A stretch of DNA of 64,000 nucleotides from JBBSOK01 sp965219125 (lineage in GTDB: Bacteria; Bacteroidota; Bacteroidia; Flavobacteriales; Flavobacteriaceae). Shown in pieces: positions 16,167 through 25,309 of the stretch (positions within the stretch are counted from its first letter, which is position 1; every line of letters starts with the position of its first letter). Below the pieces are notes generated by a model. The model was not told where the DNA came from and did no database searches. It was given only the letters and a program-made list of their open reading frames with translations. Where the stretch lies: assembly GCA_965219125.1 (NCBI GenBank), contig CBDCMO010000002.1, positions 1,302,001-1,366,000 of the forward strand. The letters run 5' to 3'. The position numbers and the translations under genes were made by a program.

Positions 16167-17444
16167 ATGAATTCACCACTTGCCGAAAGAATAAGACCGA
16201 AATCGCTTGAAGAATATTTAAGCCAGCAACATTTAATAGGTCCAAATGGAGCACTAACAGTTCAAATAAAATCAGGCCAGCTTGGTTCCTTAATACTTTG
16301 GGGGCCGCCCGGCACTGGCAAAACTACATTGGCAAATATAATTGCTAATGAAAGTGGTAGACCCTTTTACACACTCAGCGCAGTGGATAGCGGTGTTGCT
16401 GCTGTGCGTGAAGTTATAGATAAAGTTAAGAAATCTGACACTTTATTTTCTGCCAAAACGCCAATTCTTTTTATTGATGAGATTCATAGATTTAGTAAAA
16501 GTCAACAGGATTCTCTTTTGGGTGCTGTCGAAAAAGGGTATATAACACTGATAGGTGCAACAACTGAAAATCCTAGTTTTGAAGTTATTCCGGCATTACT
16601 ATCTCGCTGTCAGGTTTATATTTTAAATGCTTTTAGCAAAAATGATCTTGAAATGCTTTTAAAAAGAGCGACTACGCACGATTCAATTTTGAAACAAAAA
16701 AAAATTGTCCTAAAAGAAACGGAGGCCTTATTGAGGCTTTCGGGCGGAGACGCTCGTAAACTTTTGAATATGCTAGAATTGGTTGTACTTTCTGAAGAAA
16801 CTCAAAAAGTCACGATAACCAACGAAATGGTTTTGCAAAAAGTTCAAAAAAATACGGTTCTTTATGATAAAACCGGCGAACAACATTATGATATAATTTC
16901 AGCTTTTATAAAATCGATACGCGGTAGCGATCCAAATGCAGCGGTATATTGGTTAGCCCGAATGATTGAAGGTGGAGAAGATGTAAAGTTCATTGCTAGA
17001 AGATTGGTTATTTTAGCTTCGGAAGATATTGGGAATGCAAATCCAACCGCATTAGTGCTCGCAAATACAACTTTTGCAGCTGTTACCGCAATTGGATATC
17101 CAGAATCTAGAATAATATTGAGTCAATGCACTATTTATTTGGCAACTTCAGCAAAAAGCAATGCATCTTATAAAGCAATTAGCCAAGCGCAATCTGTTGT
17201 AAAACAAACTGGCGATTTAGCAGTACCGCTTTCTCTGCGCAATGCGCCAACTAAATTAATGAAGGAAATTGGTTATGGTAAAGAATATGAGTATGCCCAC
17301 AATTACGAAAGAAACTTTACGCCACATGAATTTTTACCAAACGAAATTAAAGGAAAACGCTTTTATGAACCCGGAAATAACCCTAAAGAAAGTGCTTTAC
17401 GAAACTACTTAAAAAGTCTTTGGAAGGATAAATATGGTTATTAG
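16167..17444 (+). CDS. rarA: replication-associated recombination protein A (AAA+ ATPase)
   Basis: This is a 425-residue clamp-loader-like AAA+ protein acting at stalled replication forks. The Walker A motif is GPPGTGKTT and Walker B is ILFIDEIHRF; the sensor region is GATTENPSFE, and the C-terminal MgsA tetramerisation part includes SIRGSDPNAAVYWLARMIEGGEDVKFIARRL. The frame could open 14 codons earlier at a TTG, but homologues begin MNSPLAERIRPKSL, so the ATG at 16167 is preferred. The stop overlaps the convergent gene by 4 nt. Confidence 0.93.
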   Translation: MNSPLAERIRPKSLEEYLSQQHLIGPNGALTVQIKSGQLGSLILWGPPGTGKTTLANIIANESGRPFYTLSAVDSGVAAVREVIDKVKKSDTLFSAKTPILFIDEIHRFSKSQQDSLLGAVEKGYITLIGATTENPSFEVIPALLSRCQVYILNAFSKNDLEMLLKRATTHDSILKQKKIVLKETEALLRLSGGDARKLLNMLELVVLSEETQKVTITNEMVLQKVQKNTVLYDKTGEQHYDIISAFIKSIRGSDPNAAVYWLARMIEGGEDVKFIARRLVILASEDIGNANPTALVLANTTFAAVTAIGYPESRIILSQCTIYLATSAKSNASYKAISQAQSVVKQTGDLAVPLSLRNAPTKLMKEIGYGKEYEYAHNYERNFTPHEFLPNEIKGKRFYEPGNNPKESALRNYLKSLWKDKYGY

Positions 17445-18289
17445 TTAATCGCTTTATAGACAATATTAACATCATTCACTTCAATTAAAAGGTTACGTGA
17501 ATCATCAAAAATTGCCTTATAACTAGCGCCATTTGCGTTTATAAATCTAAGTAAGCCGTTAATAGCTATAATTTTACCAACTAATAATAACCCATCTTCA
17601 GCCTTATCGGTTTCTTGGTATAAAGAAAAGCCTTCACCTGTTTTTCTCAATAAAAAATTGTCGCTCTCTTTTTTATAATTAGAGAATTTAGCCATCGGTA
17701 AATTTGTTTCACCTTTCATTATTTCATCAACATTTTTGGCCTTCATATTACCATCTTCTGTCTTTACTTCAATTGTAACAGGCTCATTCATTTTGGTTAT
17801 AACCTTTATATCTTTAGACGACTCTGTTTTCATAGGTTCCGCGACTTCGGCGTCATCAAATAACTGAATATCTTTTTGTGCTACACCTTGGGCGCCTACG
17901 CTTATAAATGCATCTCTTAAAGCATCTTGATAGGCTAATTTATATTCTTTTACTTTACTTTTCCCCAAATCGCTTGTATAGATTGTAGTACCATTGCAAT
18001 CTTTTAAAGTAATTTTCAATCTAGTGGCTAAAATCGCTCTTTCTTCTGTAACATCAGCATATAAACCATCGCAACGTTTTACGTTTGGAACCTGATTTGC
18101 CAAGTAAGCATTGAACCCATACTTTGCAAAATAGAATTGAGTCATACTATTCAATTCATATTTGTTTTTTTCATTGACAAAATCGAACTGCTCTGGAACA
18201 ACCACGAAACTATAATCGCTCAATGTTTTTTGTGCTTTTGCTATAAATGATGCGAAAAATATAAATATGAAGAGAAATTGAAATTTCAT
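17441..18289 (-). CDS. exported protein of unknown function
   Basis: This 282-residue protein has a signal peptide (MKFQFLFIFIFFASFIAKA) and no recognised enzymatic motif. The N-terminal half has mixed alpha/beta character (DYSFVVVPEQFDFVNEKNKYELN) with a lone pair of cysteines (KRCDGLY and LKDCNG), and an acidic/lysine-rich middle follows. It is the last gene of a three-gene operon in which each start overlaps the preceding stop by one base. It looks like a periplasmic partner of the two upstream envelope proteins. No function is claimed. Confidence 0.6.
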   Translation of the reverse strand: MKFQFLFIFIFFASFIAKAQKTLSDYSFVVVPEQFDFVNEKNKYELNSMTQFYFAKYGFNAYLANQVPNVKRCDGLYADVTEERAILATRLKITLKDCNGTTIYTSDLGKSKVKEYKLAYQDALRDAFISVGAQGVAQKDIQLFDDAEVAEPMKTESSKDIKVITKMNEPVTIEVKTEDGNMKAKNVDEIMKGETNLPMAKFSNYKKESDNFLLRKTGEGFSLYQETDKAEDGLLLVGKIIAINGLLRFINANGASYKAIFDDSRNLLIEVNDVNIVYKAIN

Positions 18290-19698
18290 TAATCGTTTAT
18301 TTTAATATTAAAACCAAGCTGCAAAGATAAACTATTTGCCTTTGCGAGATTATCATATTTTAGGAGGTTATCTGCGGCAATGTAAAAATTAAATTTACCA
18401 ATATCCGTAACTGCGGCAAGACCAACATTATTATAAGAATATGAATCTGCGGTTAGTGTGGCTTTGGCTGCCAAAAATTTAAATATCTTTCTATAATAAA
18501 AAAGTGTGGCGGCAAGTTGTGGACTCTTAGGCCTAAAAATAGTATAAATTTGCAAACCAGCACCTTGATTGGCGGGAGTTTGACCATCCATATGTAAGCA
18601 ATCGCACTCGCCGTTTGAGTCAAGTGGCCTGCCAAAACTGTATATTATTGCACCATTTAATTTTGTCGGCCTTAAATGCGAATAGCTTGAGGTTGTAGTA
18701 TCTCTATCAATTTCGCGCTTAATCTCGTCATCAAGATTGCCGTAATAATTAATTGTGGATTGTCCCTCAGATAAAGGTGGAAATAAGAGCTCTATACCAT
18801 CCAACGTATATGTGCCCACGGCAGAATAATTTTTTACATCTTTTGTTTGAAAAATTGCTCCCAAATCTAAAACGCTGGCAGATACGCTTACTTTTTCAGT
18901 AATATTATATGTGCCACCAAAATCAAAACCCAAACCAAAATTACCACTTACGATTGCGCGGGATATTGTCTTTTTAACCACCGAGCCTTCAAAATCTTCA
19001 TAAGCAGTAACGCCTGAAGTTTGAACCATCAAATTTACATCTTCAAAATTATGCTCGTAAATATTATTTGAACCGTCAACAACATTTGTTGTAAATGTGC
19101 CAGAATTATTAACACTTCTAATATTGAACAAACTGTTATAAATTTTAAACCTTCCGCCAACTGTAAGTTTTTTATTTATCTGTTTATTTGCTCCGAAATG
19201 ATAAACTGTCAATAAATCTGCAGTTAAACTTATATCATTAAAATTAAACTTGTAATCCAAATAATCATGGTTGCCTTCGTACGCTAAGAGTGCAAAATCC
19301 TTCGGAAAGTAGGCTATAAAATCCAACTCCTCATAAATTCCAGCAGAATAATAAACCTCTTTATCCGATTTCCAACCAAAATCCAATATATTCAATTGTT
19401 CGGTTGCGGTAAAAAAATCCGTATTCTTAAGCTCGAATATTTTATTTCGTATTCTCGTATTAATATCAGTACTGCTTTCTCCAAAAATATCGTATACATT
19501 AACGCCCGTTGAGCCCGCATTCACGTGAAATTGAGATAGGAAGGGAATACCATAATGCTTTTTGTAATTCACTTTGGCACCGGGATTTAACAATAAATTT
19601 TGCGGCACTTCTTGTAAACCATATAAAAGCTGTTTGTTTTGTGCGATAGCTTGTATCCCAAATAATAATATGGCAAGAATTGAAAAGTAGAACTTCAT
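18289..19698 (-). CDS. outer membrane barrel-like protein, DUF5723 type
   Basis: This 469-residue protein has a signal peptide ending AIAQ and long runs of alternating amphipathic strands (KLTVGGRFKIYNSLFNIR, NFGLGFDFGGTYNITEKVSVSASVLDLG). It begins the mature part with LLYGLQEVPQNLLLNPGA, as in the DUF5723 family of Bacteroidota, related to the PorV/FadL style of barrels. Start and stop are translationally coupled (TAATG) to its neighbours. Role unknown; an outer membrane location is inferred. Confidence 0.7.
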   Translation of the reverse strand: MKFYFSILAILLFGIQAIAQNKQLLYGLQEVPQNLLLNPGAKVNYKKHYGIPFLSQFHVNAGSTGVNVYDIFGESSTDINTRIRNKIFELKNTDFFTATEQLNILDFGWKSDKEVYYSAGIYEELDFIAYFPKDFALLAYEGNHDYLDYKFNFNDISLTADLLTVYHFGANKQINKKLTVGGRFKIYNSLFNIRSVNNSGTFTTNVVDGSNNIYEHNFEDVNLMVQTSGVTAYEDFEGSVVKKTISRAIVSGNFGLGFDFGGTYNITEKVSVSASVLDLGAIFQTKDVKNYSAVGTYTLDGIELLFPPLSEGQSTINYYGNLDDEIKREIDRDTTTSSYSHLRPTKLNGAIIYSFGRPLDSNGECDCLHMDGQTPANQGAGLQIYTIFRPKSPQLAATLFYYRKIFKFLAAKATLTADSYSYNNVGLAAVTDIGKFNFYIAADNLLKYDNLAKANSLSLQLGFNIKIND

Positions 19699-20243
19699 TA
19701 ATATTCTAGAAAAAAGGTGCCTTTGGACTGCAAATTTAAAATTCCGGATAGATTCGCATCAGCTGATGGAATAGTTACAATAACTACAACTTTATTTGAA
19801 TTAGTAAGACTTATAATCTCCTCACCTTCAATATTTCTTGTTTGCTCGGTAACAACAGCATTTTGCAAATTTCCAGCGGCAACCGTATTATTAAATGTAA
19901 AAGTGGTGTCGTTTACCTCACTCAAAAACCTATATGTTACATCAAATTGTTTTGGAATGCTATTGGAATATTTAAAGTAAAATTCAGCATTTTTCAGGGC
20001 ATCCCTAAATCCGCTATCATCCAAAAATCGAATTTCTGTAGTATCACGAAGTATTAATTTGGGAATGTTATTTTGCGAATCGTAAAAATCGCTTCCACTC
20101 AAATTAAAATAGATAAAATTAGATTCAATAATTGGCGTTAGGGCAATTTCATCTGCATTATCAAAATTCGTGTCTTTAACACAAGACACGAACAATATGG
20201 AAACAATGAAGCCGCAAAATAAAAGCTTTACGCATTTTTTCAT
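19698..20243 (-). CDS. lipoprotein of unknown function
   Basis: This 181-residue protein has a lipoprotein signal (lipobox FVSC, Cys21) and a beta-rich mature domain with no known motif. It is the first gene of the coupled operon with the DUF5723 barrel and the exported protein. The set reads as a surface lipoprotein, a barrel and a periplasmic protein made together, but no function can be assigned from sequence. Confidence 0.6.
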   Translation of the reverse strand: MKKCVKLLFCGFIVSILFVSCVKDTNFDNADEIALTPIIESNFIYFNLSGSDFYDSQNNIPKLILRDTTEIRFLDDSGFRDALKNAEFYFKYSNSIPKQFDVTYRFLSEVNDTTFTFNNTVAAGNLQNAVVTEQTRNIEGEEIISLTNSNKVVVIVTIPSADANLSGILNLQSKGTFFLEY

Positions 20244-20284
20244 AAAAATACTTTACTGTACAACGAAGTTTTTTGACAGTTAGT

Positions 20285-20974
20285 CTATAATATAGCATAT
20301 AATTGTGACAAACTACTAATTTCCGTATAAGTATCCGGAATTACTATATTTTTAAAATTGAAGAAAATTGTAAACATTCCCACCATTTCTGCCCCAAGAA
20401 TATCAGCCTCAAAACTATCGCCTATCATTACGCTATTTTCTGCTTTAGCATTTGCTTTTATAAGCGCGTAATTGAATATTATGGGATTAGGCTTTTTGAC
20501 ATTTACATCTTCCGAAGTTGTAATGGTTTTAAAATATTTCTGAATATCGCTATTTTTCAACTTTAGATGTTGCACACCGTGAAAACCGTTGGTGATAATA
20601 TGAAGATTATATTTTTTTGAGAGAAATTGCAATATTTCAACGGTGCCATCAAAAAGATAATTGTCTATTGGCAATTCTTCAATATAAGAAAATGCAATTT
20701 CATCCAATGTTTCTACCCCAAAATTCAAATTTAATTGTTTGAATGTGTCTGTTAATCTGCCTCTCCTTAGCGCTGTTTGAGTAACTTTTTCATCTCTGTA
20801 AAGCTTCCAATATTTCAAATTAATTGGTTCATAATGTTTAATAAAAATTTCAATATCCACTTCAATTTTATGCTTTGTAAAAACTCTTCTAAAAGCAAGA
20901 GCAGAGTTTTTGTCGAAATCCCACAATGTATGGTCAAGATCGAAAAAAATATCTGTTATATTTTCAAAATTCAT
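20285..20974 (-). CDS. HAD-superfamily pyrimidine nucleotidase, YjjG type
   Basis: This 229-residue HAD phosphatase has motif I FFDLDHTLWDF with nucleophile Asp12 and acid Asp14. Motif II is ITNGFHG, the motif III lysine is in DVNVKKPNP, and motif IV is MIGDSFEADILGA. The DHTLWDF form and length match the YjjG group, which clears non-canonical pyrimidine nucleotides. The start overlaps the upstream stop as ATGA, so it is co-translated with the deacetylase-like gene. Confidence 0.85.
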   Translation of the reverse strand: MNFENITDIFFDLDHTLWDFDKNSALAFRRVFTKHKIEVDIEIFIKHYEPINLKYWKLYRDEKVTQTALRRGRLTDTFKQLNLNFGVETLDEIAFSYIEELPIDNYLFDGTVEILQFLSKKYNLHIITNGFHGVQHLKLKNSDIQKYFKTITTSEDVNVKKPNPIIFNYALIKANAKAENSVMIGDSFEADILGAEMVGMFTIFFNFKNIVIPDTYTEISSLSQLYAIL

Positions 20975-22266
20975 TCAGTTTCTATTTGAAGTTTTTCAGA
21001 AAATATTTTTCGCCAAAGCACATTACGTTCATTTTGATAAAAATCCTGATTGCTAAAAAGCATCGTAAACGTGCCATTCACACTTTCTACCTCACTCATT
21101 ACTGAAGCAATGGTTTTTACAATTTCTTCCTCGTATTTTTTGTTGAAGGCAAAGGTTGTAAGTGCAACAGGATGTATGGTAAGTGGCGTTTTTACTTCAA
21201 AATCTAAATCATAAAACAAGAAAGGTGTACAAGTTCCTGCCCTAAAACCAACCACATCTCTATAAACCATGGTATAATCATTTTTTACTTCCAGCTCCAC
21301 CAAACTGCGGTATATTTCTGGCAGATTTACAAGAAAACGTGCATTGATAGAACTTTTTAACGCTCGGTTTGTAATCTCTTCCATTCGCAATTTTTCCTTT
21401 TTCAGTAATTCGTAATCCGCCAAAGCATCGTTTGAAAATAGCAATCCTGCTTCTTTATAATCTGAAATAAATTTTATGAGAAGCACAAATTTTTGTCTAT
21501 GCGTATTGATACTTTCTTCGAAATTCACACTCTCACCAAGCAAAAAGAATATTGAAAGTTTTTGGGCATTTCGCTTGGAACGATTTATAATCCATTTAAA
21601 CGTATCAAAAGGATCGCGGCGCAAACCCAATAAAACCTGAGATCTTTGAAAAATATTCTTAAATTTGAAACGAACTAAATCCTGCATAAAACCAACCGAA
21701 GTTCTTAAAAACCCTTTTTGTGCAAATGCGTACGGTTGCGTAGCTTCAATTAAAGTATGAATGTCAAAATTTTTAGCAGGAAAATGTAATTCCGGAAAAG
21801 CATTTTCAAGAACTTTTTTAAAATTATAAGTCCAAATATCTACAACTGGTTGCTGTAAAAAACCTTTTTTATACGCTAAGCTTTCCTGCGCCATAAACCG
21901 GCCGCTGCTATCTTTTACGTGTGGCAAATACTCCTCATATCTGCTCAATAAATAAAAACTTGCTGAAAAAATATCAAAAGGTAACGCGCTTTTGCTACCG
22001 GAAGAAAAGAAACAATAGGTTTTTCCCCAAGGTTTTACATTAACATCTTCACTATCAAAACCTTGTTGATCAAGCAAACCATGGCTTTGTATAAAAAGCT
22101 CGTTGCCCAAAGGTTGTTTTGCATACGAAAGTTTAAAGGTAGGCTGCGAAATAAATTCTTCAATGGCTGAGGTAAAATTTACCTCAATCCCTAAAAGCCG
22201 GATGCAGATATGCTTAAAAATATAGGAAATTCGTGGAGTAATTTTTGGGGTATAAACTAGTAGCAT
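20971..22266 (-). CDS. polysaccharide deacetylase-like protein (DUF7033 type)
   Basis: This 431-residue protein has the N-terminal block found in Bacteroidota deacetylase-like proteins (LVYTPKITPRISYIFKHICIRLLGIEVNF; PFDIFSASFYLLSRYEEYLPHVKD). A C-terminal region follows in which a NodB-type TIM barrel would be expected (GFRAGTCTPFLFYDLDFEVKTPL). The classical zinc and catalytic motifs of NodB are not obvious, so activity is uncertain. It is 6 nt after radC and overlaps the YjjG gene by 4 nt. Confidence 0.65.
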   Translation of the reverse strand: MLLVYTPKITPRISYIFKHICIRLLGIEVNFTSAIEEFISQPTFKLSYAKQPLGNELFIQSHGLLDQQGFDSEDVNVKPWGKTYCFFSSGSKSALPFDIFSASFYLLSRYEEYLPHVKDSSGRFMAQESLAYKKGFLQQPVVDIWTYNFKKVLENAFPELHFPAKNFDIHTLIEATQPYAFAQKGFLRTSVGFMQDLVRFKFKNIFQRSQVLLGLRRDPFDTFKWIINRSKRNAQKLSIFFLLGESVNFEESINTHRQKFVLLIKFISDYKEAGLLFSNDALADYELLKKEKLRMEEITNRALKSSINARFLVNLPEIYRSLVELEVKNDYTMVYRDVVGFRAGTCTPFLFYDLDFEVKTPLTIHPVALTTFAFNKKYEEEIVKTIASVMSEVESVNGTFTMLFSNQDFYQNERNVLWRKIFSEKLQIETE

Positions 22267-22272
22267 ATAGGT

Positions 22273-22971
22273 TTACAGCATATTTTCGTCGGCAAAGCTA
22301 AAGTAAGCTTTTTCGGTTACGATAATGTGATCGAGCACTTTGATATCTAAATTTTCGCCGGCAGCCTTCAGCTTTTTGGTTAGTTGCTTGTCCGACTCGC
22401 TAGGTTTTATGGTGCCAGACGGATGATTGTGCGCCAATATTAAACCAACCGCGCCCAACTGCAATGCAGTTTTGAAAACCACACGTACATCAACCAAAGT
22501 TGAAGTTAGGCCGCCTTTGCTAATTTGGGATGTCTGCAAAACAACATTACTATTATTTAAGTAAACTATCCAAAATTCCTCGTGCGGCAATTCGCCCAAA
22601 ATAGGTTGTAAATGTTCAAAAACCGAACGGCTTGATGTTACTTTCTTCTTTATCATTGCCTCTTCTGCCCTACGCCTTCTGCCAAGTTCCATCGCCGCTG
22701 ATATAGTAATAGCTTTAGCTTCACCAATACCTTTAAATTTCATTAAATCTTGAATGCTGACTTTTCCTAATTCATTAAGATTATTTGACACCGACGAAAG
22801 TATACGCTGGCTTAAACTTACGGCGCTTTCATCTCTACTTCCGGAAGCAATTAATATGGCTATCAACTCTGCATCGCTCAAGCTATTTTTGCCTTTAGCC
22901 ATGAGTTTTTCACGCGGACGGTCGTCTTCATTCCACTGCTTTATTGAAAATGAATTGGGCTTGTAAGGCAA
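22273..22971 (-). CDS. radC: RadC family protein (JAMM/MPN+ domain)
   Basis: This 232-residue protein has an N-terminal helix-hairpin-helix-like part (LMKFKGIGEAKAITISAAMELGRR). The C-terminal metal-binding JAMM motif is HNHPSGTIKPSESD, with an upstream Glu in HEEFWIVYLN. Despite the historical name, a repair role is not established for the family. It leads a short operon with the deacetylase-like and YjjG genes. Confidence 0.92.
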   Translation of the reverse strand: MPYKPNSFSIKQWNEDDRPREKLMAKGKNSLSDAELIAILIASGSRDESAVSLSQRILSSVSNNLNELGKVSIQDLMKFKGIGEAKAITISAAMELGRRRRAEEAMIKKKVTSSRSVFEHLQPILGELPHEEFWIVYLNNSNVVLQTSQISKGGLTSTLVDVRVVFKTALQLGAVGLILAHNHPSGTIKPSESDKQLTKKLKAAGENLDIKVLDHIIVTEKAYFSFADENML

Positions 22972-23099
22972 GGTTTGTTTTGTTTTTATAAAGATAATGA
23001 TTGTATCTTTATTAAAATAGTTTCAAGTTTTAAGTTAATAGTTTCAATTAAAAAGAATTAGTTCAACTTAAATTTTACTTCAACCACAATTTCAAATAA

Positions 23100-23696
23100 A
23101 TGTATCCACCGCCACATCATCAAACCGATAATAAAGATAAAATGATTGCTGTTATGCACTATTTTCCATTGGCTACTTTAATTTCGGTGAAAGATAATTT
23201 ACCATTTACAACACAACTTCCATTAATCTATTTTGAAGAAACCGGAAAATTGGTTGGGCATATTGACAGAGAAAATCCACAGACTTCTACTTTATTTAAT
23301 GGTGCAACTGTGACAATTTTATTTAATGGGCCATCTTGTTATATTTCGCCCTCAGTTTACACTACCAAACAATTGCCTACCTATAATTATATTACAGTAA
23401 AGCTCAATGGGAAAATTACATTAGAAAATAATCCTGAAAAAGTAAAAGAATCGATGGTAAGAATGACCGATTTATTGGAAGGGAAAAATCCAAATTTCGA
23501 ACTTGATTACAACGATACACGAATGGAACGGTTACTCAATTACATTCAAACTTTTGAAATTGAAATTACAAGTTGGGAAGGAAAATTCAAGCTTTCACAG
23601 GATAAAATTGAAGCAGATTATGAGAATGCCAAAGTTGCTTTAATTGAAGATTTACAGAAAGATCAAACTAACTTTTTCAAAATTATTTTTGGTTAG
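23100..23696 (+). CDS. FMN-binding PaiB-like protein
   Basis: This 198-residue protein starts MYPPPHHQTDNKDKMIAVMHYFPLATL, typical of the PaiB family, which adopts an FMN-binding split-barrel fold. Further family blocks are LIYFEETGKLVGHIDRENPQ, CYISPSVY and NYITVKLNGKI. In Bacillus PaiB is a transcriptional regulator of sporulation and protease genes; the role in this lineage is not known. It stands alone between two minus-strand genes. Confidence 0.85.
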   Translation: MYPPPHHQTDNKDKMIAVMHYFPLATLISVKDNLPFTTQLPLIYFEETGKLVGHIDRENPQTSTLFNGATVTILFNGPSCYISPSVYTTKQLPTYNYITVKLNGKITLENNPEKVKESMVRMTDLLEGKNPNFELDYNDTRMERLLNYIQTFEIEITSWEGKFKLSQDKIEADYENAKVALIEDLQKDQTNFFKIIFG

Positions 23697-23759
23697 CTTT
23701 AACTTTTAGAACTAAAGATTCATTCTAAAATTGATTTTTTTTCGATTTCAGTCTCATTT

Positions 23760-25115
23760 TTATTTTATATACTCCTTAACCTCATCAAAATTTAAACCAC
23801 CATAATTGCCGCTACTCATTAAAAGTAAAGCTGTATTATCGTAATTCTGCGAAAATAAATAGGTTTTAAAATCTGCGGGATTTGTAAAAACTATCAAATC
23901 TTCCCGCCCAAAAGCTTTATCAATCTGTTCCGTTTTAATTGCTTCCAGATTTTTCATTAAAACCGCGTGGGGTGAGTAAAAAACTACGGCACTATCTGCC
24001 GCATCCAAAGCGCCTTTGTATTCATTTAAAAATTCAGGATTTAAGCTGCTGTATGTATGTAGCTCCAAACAAGCAACCAATTTTCTTTCGGGATATTGAT
24101 TTTTTACCGCTTGCGCTGTAGCTTTAACTTTGCTGGGGGAATGCGCAAAATCTTTGTATGCTACCGCGTGACTATTTTCAGCAATTTTTTCCAAACGTTT
24201 ACTTGCTCCTTTAAAAGTTGCGATTGCCTCATAAAAATCTTCGGCATCTACGCCCATAAGTTGACAAATCCACCGTGCGCCTTCAAGATTATTGAGATTA
24301 TGTTGCCCAAAAATTTCAATTGGCATTTGGCCTTCAGGCGTTTCTAACAATGTTTGATTATTTTCAACCGTATAATTCGGTGTAGAATATGGATACTTTT
24401 TAATATGATTTGTAGATGCTTCAACCAGGTTTTTTACTTCGGAATCTTCTTCGTTATAAATTATAGCGCCGCCATTTACAATTTCGTCCAAAAATATTTT
24501 GAATTGCTCCAAATAATTTTCAAAAGTGGGAAAAACATTTATATGATCCCAAGCTATACCGCTTAACAGCGCAATATTTGGTTTATATAAATGAAATTTT
24601 GGACGCCTATCTATTGGCGAAGAAAGATATTCATCACCTTCCAAAACAATAAAATCGTTTTCGTCGGTAAGATGAACCATTGTTTCAAAACCTTCCAATT
24701 GGGCGCCAACCATGTAATCTACTGCTTTGTTATGATAATGCATAACGTGCAAAATCATAGAAGTTATCGTGGTTTTTCCGTGGCTTCCGCCAATTACAAC
24801 GCGCGTTTTATTTTTCGATTTTTCATACAGAAATTCTGGATACGAATATACTTTTAAACCTAATTCTTTAGCTTTAAGAAGCTCAGGATTATCTGCTTTA
24901 GCATGCATTCCTAAAATAACAGCGTCAATGTTTTTTGAAAGTTTTTCGGGAAACCAACCTTCTTTTTCTGGAAGCAATCCCGAAGCTTGCAACCGACTTT
25001 TTGAAGGCTCAAAAATTTCGTCATCACTGCCTGTTACAACATCTCCTTTTTGGTGAAGAGCCAATGCCAAGTTGTGCATAGCGCTGCCGCCAATTGCAAT
25101 AAAATGTATGTTCAT
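23760..25115 (-). CDS. mpl: UDP-N-acetylmuramate--tripeptide ligase (murein recycling)
   Basis: This 451-residue Mur-ligase reattaches recycled L-Ala-gamma-D-Glu-meso-DAP to UDP-MurNAc. The N-terminal dinucleotide-like loop is IAIGGSAMHNLA, the ATP loop VVIGGSHGKTTITSMI, the central block IALLSGIAWDHINVFP and the C-terminal block YKDFAHSPSKVKATAQAV. The DFAHSP stretch fits Mpl rather than MurC. The gene is monocistronic as far as can be seen; the 194-nt gap upstream contains a GAATTC-type intergenic repeat. Confidence 0.88.
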   Translation of the reverse strand: MNIHFIAIGGSAMHNLALALHQKGDVVTGSDDEIFEPSKSRLQASGLLPEKEGWFPEKLSKNIDAVILGMHAKADNPELLKAKELGLKVYSYPEFLYEKSKNKTRVVIGGSHGKTTITSMILHVMHYHNKAVDYMVGAQLEGFETMVHLTDENDFIVLEGDEYLSSPIDRRPKFHLYKPNIALLSGIAWDHINVFPTFENYLEQFKIFLDEIVNGGAIIYNEEDSEVKNLVEASTNHIKKYPYSTPNYTVENNQTLLETPEGQMPIEIFGQHNLNNLEGARWICQLMGVDAEDFYEAIATFKGASKRLEKIAENSHAVAYKDFAHSPSKVKATAQAVKNQYPERKLVACLELHTYSSLNPEFLNEYKGALDAADSAVVFYSPHAVLMKNLEAIKTEQIDKAFGREDLIVFTNPADFKTYLFSQNYDNTALLLMSSGNYGGLNFDEVKEYIK

Positions 25116-25309
25116 ATTTTTAATTGAAGGTTCGTGATTTGTGAACTAAAATTAATTAAAATTTGTAATCTAGTTCAAAAATAAAAATTTGAGAGATAAT
25201 AATATTCATTCTGAAGTGAAAAAAACCCATACTAAACTTCCAAAAAGAAAGGAGCTATACGATTATACAACTCAAAAATTGTTAATTCTGCATTCTGAAT
25301 TCATACTTA

